From assembly GCA_905250025.1 (NCBI GenBank), contig CAJNOJ010000045.1, forward strand, positions 186,001 through 250,000: a DNA stretch of 64,000 bases, given 5' to 3'. Under the pieces are notes generated by a model that worked only from the letters and a program-made list of their open reading frames with translations, was not told where the DNA came from and did not search any database. The DNA comes from Adineta ricciae. Its lineage: Eukaryota; Rotifera; Eurotatoria; Adinetida; Adinetidae. Made by a program: the position numbers and the translations under genes. Of the stretch, positions 57,215-64,000 are shown piece by piece (the first letter of the stretch is position 1; each line of letters begins with the position of its first letter).

Positions 57215-58991
57215 TCAGTTGCGGTTAGCAGATGCAAGACGTCGACGGCAACATGCTTGACAGAGTAAAACATCACCCAATGGGTAACAACGACGATCTG
57301 GTTCGTCATTCAATTGTAACGAGCAATCCTAGATAAACATACAAGTGTTTATTCTTCTTACTTGCATTCGAAGAGATACATACTTCACATTGATAACATT
57401 GAACGTGAAATGTCTTACCCATGGAGATAATTCGCACGGTTTCATTGGAGCCCTAAAATTGTGCGAGAAGTTTCGTATAAAGCGAAAAAAGAAAGATTTC
57501 GTGTCGTACATCTTCAGGACAGATTGGATTGGAACATTTATCACATCGTGGTCCATAAGTTCTAAAGAAAATACATTTTCGTTTGTTCATTTCATTGACA
57601 GTGTCTTACAAATGATAATCATGTAGACAGAACAGATTTTTATTTTTATCCGTTATGAATGGCACACCGTCTAAGCATATTGCGCATTTCGAACATTTAA
57701 AGCAGGACAGATGATAAGATTGACCAAGTGCTTGTAAAACCTAAAAGAAATTCAATTTAACAAATGGTAACCGATGAAATCGTTCATTTACTGTATCGGT
57801 TATTAGATGACCGCAAGCTATGCAATGTTCAAGTGTTTGATGAAAACCTGTATACTAAAATGCGAGAAAAATTAGAGATATCATTAACGAAAAATTGTTT
57901 GAAGTTTACCAAGAAATCTTCTTCACAGTACAATTGATCCTTAACGAAATAGTGTTTGTCTTTCACGGACCGTCCGCAAACGACACAAGCAGCACATGAA
58001 CTATGATACATTTGATTACGCATATCACAAAAGTCATCTGTGTTCAGAATTGTTCCGTGACACTTTTGACAATGACCAATGGAGTATTCTCGCCGATTGG
58101 AACCATTGTTTGTCTCATGGAGATGAGTATTATTGATGGAGAGAGAATTGAATTGTCGTTCGAGTGGAAGATCATTTCGTTTGGAGATCGACGAAATAAC
58201 TGGCGAATGATAAATTGTTTGACTAGCTGGCTTAGGCGAAGCAAGAGAACGAAAATCTGGGGTAGTCTTGGAATTTGTCTGAGAACATAGAGGTGAACCT
58301 CGTGGAGGAATCGCTGGTGGCTGAAGTGGATAGCGAGGTGGTGGAGGTGGCGGTGAAGTTTGATTGATATATAATTGAGTTGTATTCAGATATGTTGTAC
58401 TTGTTTTCATTCCACTTGGGGAGTATTGAGGAGGAGGGACGTTTGCATGCTGAACAGACGTATTGGTTGTTGATGGAGCTTTAGGCATGCGCATGGGTGG
58501 TGGAGGTTTTGTGTCGGAACTTCGATGAGGTGAGGGAAGTGGATGATATCCGTCTGAAATACATAAAGATAAATTTTTATGAATTCATTTTTATTCTTGT
58601 CTTCACCTGCGGTAGATTGTTGATGGTGATGTCGTTGCGAATGTGTTGTCTCATTTGGTGTTGCCGGTAAAGAATACGATACATATGATGCTGGTATTGG
58701 ACTATTTTGTTGTTGATTTGGACAGTACCGAATTGATGGTGAGTTGAGTGAAGATCGTGAATTATGACGATTAGCTAAGGCTTTAGTGAAAATACTTTCT
58801 TCGTAAGATGGTGGAGGATGATTTGGTTTCGGTGAAGCTTGCGGTGATGCTGACGAGATTCTCGGCGATGGTGAAGATGAAGCTTCCCAGAGAACATTGG
58901 TTACATCTGGACGTGACGATGGTGACACGAGTGAATAGAACGTTTGTTGTTTTCCAGGAATAAAGTTTCGGTTGTCAAATGCATGTGCCAT
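57215..58991 (-). CDS. zyxin/Ajuba-family protein with three C-terminal LIM domains
   Basis: Adaptor of the zyxin/LPP/TRIP6/Ajuba/LIMD1 family, which links cell adhesions, actin and Hippo signalling. Exons include 58607-58991, 57910-58553, 57792-57854, a fourth ending at 57740 and at least two more, the last ending with a stop at 57215-57217. The N-terminal 270 residues are Pro/Ser-rich and disordered, with PPPSYEES (PPxY-like) and PPPPPPRYP stretches. LIM1 starts HCQKCHGTILNTDD and ends LYCEEDF. LIM2 starts HCIACGHLITDT and ends FCLHDYH. LIM3 starts RCDKCSNPICPED and ends with DEPDRRCYPLGDVLLCQACC, a family hallmark. The introns are about 45-65 bp. I cannot assign it to the zyxin or the Ajuba branch; a PPxY-like motif would suit binding to WW-domain partners. 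Confidence 0.87.
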
Positions 58992-59690
58992 GGACAGACA
59001 ACTGTTTTCTCTATGTATGCGTGTTTCACCTGTGCGGATAGATTTGTTTTTATCGTCTAATTTGAAAATGTCTCTGTTTTAAATAAATGAACGAATGAAC
59101 TAAAGCGACACATTGGAATGTGTGGAATGTGATTATATATAGATGTATGTGTACGTGTTCGTTTCTTCTTTTCGTTCGCCGTTTGCTTTGAACGTTTTCT
59201 TCGTTTCTTTCCCTACGTATTTAATTGCAAGAGAATAGCACGCGAAACGAATGAATACGAAGACAGATTTTTTTCCTTTCTTCACACGCACTCTTTAATA
59301 TTGATATCCAGCTGTGCGTTTGTATATACGTATGATCGACTTAAAATTCCAATTCACGCCTTTGACTCTTTTTTTTCTGACAGAAAGGGGAAAAATGTCA
59401 GGCAGATGGATCAGTTCGACTGAGATTATCTAATATCAATGAATGTATTGTCTTTCTTCCTTTGAATACTTCATCTGATTACTGTTCTCATCGACTAATT
59501 TGTTATGCGAGCGACTCCTTTTGACAAGTAGCTTTAGAAATTTCACACTCTAATCAATTCCCAGAAAGAATGCCAACAGCAGAGTGCTATTGATGAAATT
59601 CAATTCTATTGTATTCCAGTTATAAGCTTGATTTTATCGATAAAAGAGTTTTCAAAGAAAAAATTTCAAGAGTTGTTTATCGAAGTCGCT
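58992..59690. other. spacer upstream of the LIM gene, downstream of the filament gene
   Basis: About 700 bp without a supported frame. It should contain the promoter and any noncoding first exon of the LIM gene and the 3' UTR of the filament gene. Confidence 0.45.
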
Positions 59691-61621
59691 TCATTCTTTT
59701 CTGATTTGTTCAAATAATGCTTTACCAACATCGTCACGATTGAAGAGTTCCGTACGCATTTTCTGCCCTGTATCCCAATCACGAATATTCGATGCGATTA
59801 ATTGTTGATAAGACTCGCCGTCAGGTACCGGCGAAGATCGTTGATGATAGTTTCCATAGATTCGAACAGTACCATGTGGTTTGAGTTCGAATGTTGGGAA
59901 AACATAGTGAAGCCGTCGTCCGTCAACTTCACGTTCAATGTACCATCCGGTCAAATCCCGTGGATGATTACCGGTATTTTCAATATCAACAAAGCGTCCG
60001 CCAACATCGACAAATTTAATTAAAATATTTCCTAAAAGTCAATTGCTCATTCGATTCAATAGTTTTACTCAATTTTTTTCTACCTTTATATTTCCTTGTG
60101 ATATGGATTTTACTTTGCATATACTTTTCATTCAATTCAGACGTTTCTTGTTGTGCTCGTGTCATATTGATATTAATTTGTTGTTTACCATCGTGTTCCT
60201 GAGTTGAGCGTTTAGTTGTCCGTGCTGTCGTTGTTGTCGTGATTTGATTTTGATTTAAGATATCGCGTTCGATACCATACAAATTGCGGTCAGTCGTTTT
60301 GGTTTGTCGGATGTTCGTGGAGACATTTAGTGATGGACGTGGACCTTTTTGTCGATGTAAAGAATTCAATAGTGCTTCGTAAATCTTCAATTCTTCTTCG
60401 ATACTGAATCGAAGTGTGTAAACTAATTTATCTAATTCGTCTTTCAACGCATAGTACTCCGCACGTATTAGATCAGTGTCTTTTTGCAATTGTGCATGCT
60501 GTTCGGCATGCTTACGCGTTTTGTTTCGTGCTTCATTCTCTAAATCTTGTAATAGACGTCGTTTTCGTTTGTTTTCCTCGGCTAAGGTGCGGAGATCAGA
60601 TTGAAGATGATCGTATTCTTTTGTATACTCGTTCAAACGAGTTTCGAAGCGATGCATCTCCTCCCGACGATGTCGTTCATCTAACGAGATTCAATACATA
60701 TGCAAGACAAAAACATCAAGTTAATTTTTTACCGTTTTCATCAACTAATAAACCCATTTTAATCTTCTCTTGAATTTCATTCAATCGCGTTTTCATCTCC
60801 GCTTCGATATCCATCTGCTGTTCTTTCGCCATTTTGGCATAATCATCATATATTTGTTGTTTGATCGTTTCTAAGTAATCTCGATAGAAATTCGTCGAAT
60901 CTTGGGTGATTTGATTCAATAACCGTTTCCATTCATTGATTTCCTCTTGGTTGAATGCTAGACGAAGATTATAATGTTCTCGAAGTGATTGTATTTCAAT
61001 TAATAGTTTCTGTCGGTCCAGCGCGATTTGCGACCATTCCGCTAGATAAGAACGAAATTTGGCGAGTTCCTTTTGATAATCATCATCATGGGCTTTCACT
61101 TGACCATTACTGAGTTCCAGTCGAATTTGAATTTTATGATATTCATCTTCTAATTGACGAAGATAGTCTAACAAGAACTGTCGCCTGTCTTCGTACAAAC
61201 GACGGACATCGAGGAAAACAGCAGTAACACGATCGGTGAGTAAGGCTTGTTCTTCAAAAACTTTCGTTTCAGCGTGAAAAATCGCCTTTTGTCGACTCTG
61301 TTCCGAGAGATGTCGAGTCATTTGGTCGAGTTCTTCGAGAAATCGAGTACGATTCTCTCCGCCCATTCCCCAACTGGAGATTAAATAATTCAGTTCATCA
61401 CATAATTTCTTATTTGCTAATTCTAAAGCATCTAGACCATGCAGAAATTCTTCGAGACGATCATTCAATGAATGCAAGTAACGTTTTTCATCGTCATCTT
61501 GTTTCTTGATTGATGAGATATCGTTGGCCACCTGCGAAACGAATGTTTGCTTATCATTGGTTTGATAATGAGGGATAGCATGAGTTGAAAAGTCAGTTGT
61601 ATAACGATGAATCAATGCCAT
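59691..61621 (-). CDS. cytoplasmic intermediate filament protein with lamin-tail domain, 608 aa
   Basis: Intermediate filament protein. Exons 60733-61621, 60084-60680 and 59691-60031, with introns of 52 and 50 bp, add up in frame. A short head is followed by the helix-start motif LNDRLEEFLHGLDALELANK and a long coiled-coil rod of about 390 residues. The rod ends in YTLRFSIEEELKIYEALLNS, the helix-termination motif. A Thr/Arg-rich linker (TTTTTARTTKRSTQ) leads to a lamin-tail Ig-fold (about the last 120 residues, with FVDIENTG and DLTGWYIER). The protein ends in QIRKE with no CaaX box, so it is probably a protostome-type cytoplasmic filament rather than a nuclear lamin. No classic SV40-like nuclear signal is obvious. 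Confidence 0.87.
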
Positions 61622-61960
61622 ATTGAAGTCGTCGTATACCGTTTGATTTCTATATGGTCACTATTCATCGATCTTAACCACAAGAATCATCCTATTTGAC
61701 ATTCTTCAATCAAATATCGATTTGCAATTCATCGACATTTAATCATATTTCATTTTCTATATTCAATTGTAATCAAGTATTTATATTCGTATTCTCTCAA
61801 TAACCTTACGATCTTATTAAAGAGCGAGTAGAGTTTTCAATAGATGTATCGTTATTTCTTTTCCAAAAACGAATCGAAAACATTAGCAATAAAAATAGTA
61901 AATAAAAAATCACACACACACACACACACACGTAGATTGTTTTTGATTGATTGTTATTCG
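61622..61960. other. spacer with a CA microsatellite
   Basis: Upstream flank of the filament gene and 3' UTR of CCT1. A perfect CA dinucleotide run lies at about 61910-61931. Confidence 0.55.
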
Positions 61961-64000
61961 TTACATATATTCATCGTTATCACGACCACCTCCATGTCTA
62001 CCAGTTTTTTCTTCCTTGTCAAGTTTAATCATGTCATCGATACGTAATATCGTAATAGCTGCTTCTGTTGCGTACTTTAAGGTTTTAATTTTCGATATGG
62101 CTGGTTCAAGAACGCCATGCGACACACAATCACGAACTTTACCAGCTTGTAGATCTAAACCGAACCATTTCAGCTGCTCGCGATCAAGTTTGGTTTGAGA
62201 GGCATTGTGATAAGCGCGAAGTTTAGCAACAAGATCGGTCGCATCTTGTGCGGCATTGACACTCAGTGCTTTGGGAATGGATAAAAGTGCAGAAGCAAAC
62301 TCAGCTATTGATAACTGCTCTCGTGCATTCTACAGAAGAAAACAACAGATCTAGATCTTCTACTCAAATCAATCGAACCTACAATAGTCGTAGCAAAATT
62401 TTCTAAATAAATCGATAGAGCTGTTTCACAGCAACCACCACCGGGAACTACTTGTTTTGATTCTAGAACACGTTTAATCACGCATAGGGCATCGTGTATC
62501 GAGCGTTCGATTTCATCACACATGAAATCGTTCGCACCACGTATGATGATCGAAGCAGCTGTACGTGATTTCGGTCCTCGAATGAGTATAAGTTCATCAT
62601 CACATACACGTTCTTGAACAACCTCAGCAGCACTACCGATGACCGTCGCGTCAACGGATTCCTCATCTTCCATATTGGCTAGAGCGGTTAATAATGTTGC
62701 TAGAATGATTTCAATAGCGATATATTCACAAAGTTCATTACAGTTCTCACCTCCGGTTGCTTTAGCAATTCGCTTCAAATCTGCTTTTTTACAACGTCGC
62801 ACAGCCATGGCGCCTGCTTCAATAAATTGCTTCAAACATAGATCATCAATACCACCGGTTGTTAAGATTACATTGGCACCTGCGTTCAACAGTTTAGTAA
62901 CGCGTTCTTTCGCAATATCCGTTTCTCTATATGAATTTTCGTCATCTTAAATGTGAATGAATGAACGAAACTAGCAAACCTTCGTCGGATTGCTTCTAAC
63001 TTTTCCGGATCTTCTACTACAATCTGTACTCCTAATTTCATTCGTACTTTCTGCAAACTAAAATCCAAACAGGCAATCTTGGCATTCACAATTCGTTTCC
63101 TCATCAGTTGGGACGCAACTGTGCAGTTCAATGCATAACCCGACACTAAAACACTTTCACGAGTTGATCGTCCGTGGGCTTTTAATACGTTAATTGATTT
63201 CACCGGTACAATTATCTTATCTTTTTCGTTAAATTTAACAGAATTGACAGCATCAACACACATTTTAGCAAAAAAATCCGCATCCCTACAACACACACTT
63301 GTCATTCATTGATTATCAATGTAATTTACACATACATGCCAATCACTTTACTAGCCATAGATGTCTTTGCAACATTCATTAAACAATCCTTGCCTAACTT
63401 GTCAACGCTAACAGTCATTTTCTCTTGAATGTATTTTACAGCAGTTCTGAAATAACCCCGATAAGTAATTATAGGATGCTGGAAAGATGTATGTTCTTAC
63501 TTGCATGCTAGTTTATAACCGCTGATTACTGATGTCGGATGAATCTTCTGCTTGACAAGTTGATCAGCATTTTTCAACAGCTCAGCAGCAATAATAACCT
63601 TGAGAAAAAGCGAAATTCAATTATTGTAGAGACAGAGAGAGACAATGTGGTTGTTTTTACGTACAACACTAGTTGTACCATCACCAACTTCTTGATCTTG
63701 CAGTTGAGCTAATTCAACGAGTATTTTAGCAGCCGGATGTTCAACATCGAGCAGTTTGAGGATGGTCGCACCATCATTCGTAATTGTTATGTCCTAAAGT
63801 ATCATTCGATCGATGATCTAGAAAGAAAACCAGATCTGCTTCTTACACCAATATCATCTACAAGCATTTTGTCAAGTCCAAGTGGGCCTAATGATGTTCG
63901 CACAATATTGGCAATTGACATAGCAGCCAAAACTAAAAGATTCGAGGCGAAAATGACGATTCTGTATGCTCATCGGAAAGTTCCTTACCATTTTGAGTAC
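61961..64000 (-). CDS. CCT1: T-complex protein 1 subunit alpha (CCT1), 5' end outside the window
   Basis: Group II chaperonin subunit of the TRiC/CCT ring, which folds actin, tubulin and other cytosolic proteins using ATP. The minus-strand exons read in order: [20 protein letters not shown] (near 63900), the ATP-site motif GDGTTSVV (near 63665), [85 protein letters not shown] and VVPGGGC. This phrase set is specific for the alpha subunit. The stop is TAA at 61961-61963, after [12 protein letters not shown]. The visible part lacks only the first few dozen residues; a splice acceptor near 63931 leads to a further exon that reaches the window edge. No lesion seen. Confidence 0.93.

Noticed and set aside
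59691-61621. Nuclear lamin
   Set aside because: A lamin-tail domain is present, but there is no CaaX box and no clear nuclear localisation signal after the rod.
1-64000. tRNA or rRNA genes
   Set aside because: I scanned by eye for T-loop-like GGTTCGAATCC patterns and rRNA stretches and found none with a matching acceptor stem. A tRNA search program would be decisive.

Overview
The window looks like nuclear DNA of a bdelloid rotifer (Adineta, Rotaria or Philodina type). It is AT-rich, and its genes are split by very short GT-AG introns, mostly 48-65 bp. The gene set is animal: carbonic anhydrase, fibrinogen-domain lectin, VPS13, FGF-like ligand, astacin, zyxin-type LIM protein, intermediate filament and CCT1. 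It also has a plant-type DYW PPR protein and a giant LDLa/EGF/7TM receptor, both typical of bdelloids. Near-identical gene copies lie side by side, as expected from bdelloid haplotypes or homeologs. The assignment is inferred from content, not from a marker gene.

Layout. 0.4-4.0 kb: a divergent pair, a seven-exon DYW-type PPR protein (minus) and a secreted, probably GPI-anchored alpha-carbonic anhydrase (plus). 4-6.2 kb: transposon debris (mariner-like terminal repeat, hAT-like transposase remnant). 6.2-16.3 kb: the receptor gene (minus), a long spacer holding a nested fold-back element, and an NADP-dependent alkenal/prostaglandin reductase gene (plus) with a candidate antioxidant response element just upstream of its TATA box. 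16.4-25.3 kb: one 8.85-kb LINE flanked by a 13-bp target duplication, inserted in a mariner-like terminal repeat. It carries ORF1, a broken ORF2 and a small membrane-protein ORF, and is itself interrupted by a 797-bp fold-back element with TAA duplications. 25.3-32.2 kb: a second reductase copy cut off at a single N (26195), a second receptor copy cut off at the same N, and a third, intact reductase.

32.7-34.1 kb: a fibrinogen-related secreted protein. 34.8-48.3 kb: VPS13, the bridge-type lipid transfer protein, in dozens of small exons. 48.7-55.2 kb: a small Tyr/Gly-rich protein, an FGF-like ligand, an astacin protease and a TULA/UBASH3-like histidine phosphatase that ends at an N (55174). 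55.2-56.6 kb: a fragment bounded by Ns that repeats the reductase 3' end and the 5' part of the fibrinogen gene. 57.2-64 kb: three minus-strand genes, a zyxin/Ajuba-family LIM protein, a cytoplasmic intermediate filament protein with a lamin-tail domain, and CCT1, which runs off the right edge.

The genes form no operon or single pathway. The most notable points are the complete DYW editing-type protein with a mitochondrial presequence in an animal genome; the nested transposon history (mariner, then LINE, then fold-back element) readable from target duplications and from an empty site in the third reductase copy; an ARE-like site kept in all three reductase promoters; and the three Ns, which suggest a mosaic of haplotype copies. 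All calls are by eye; no alignment or search was run.
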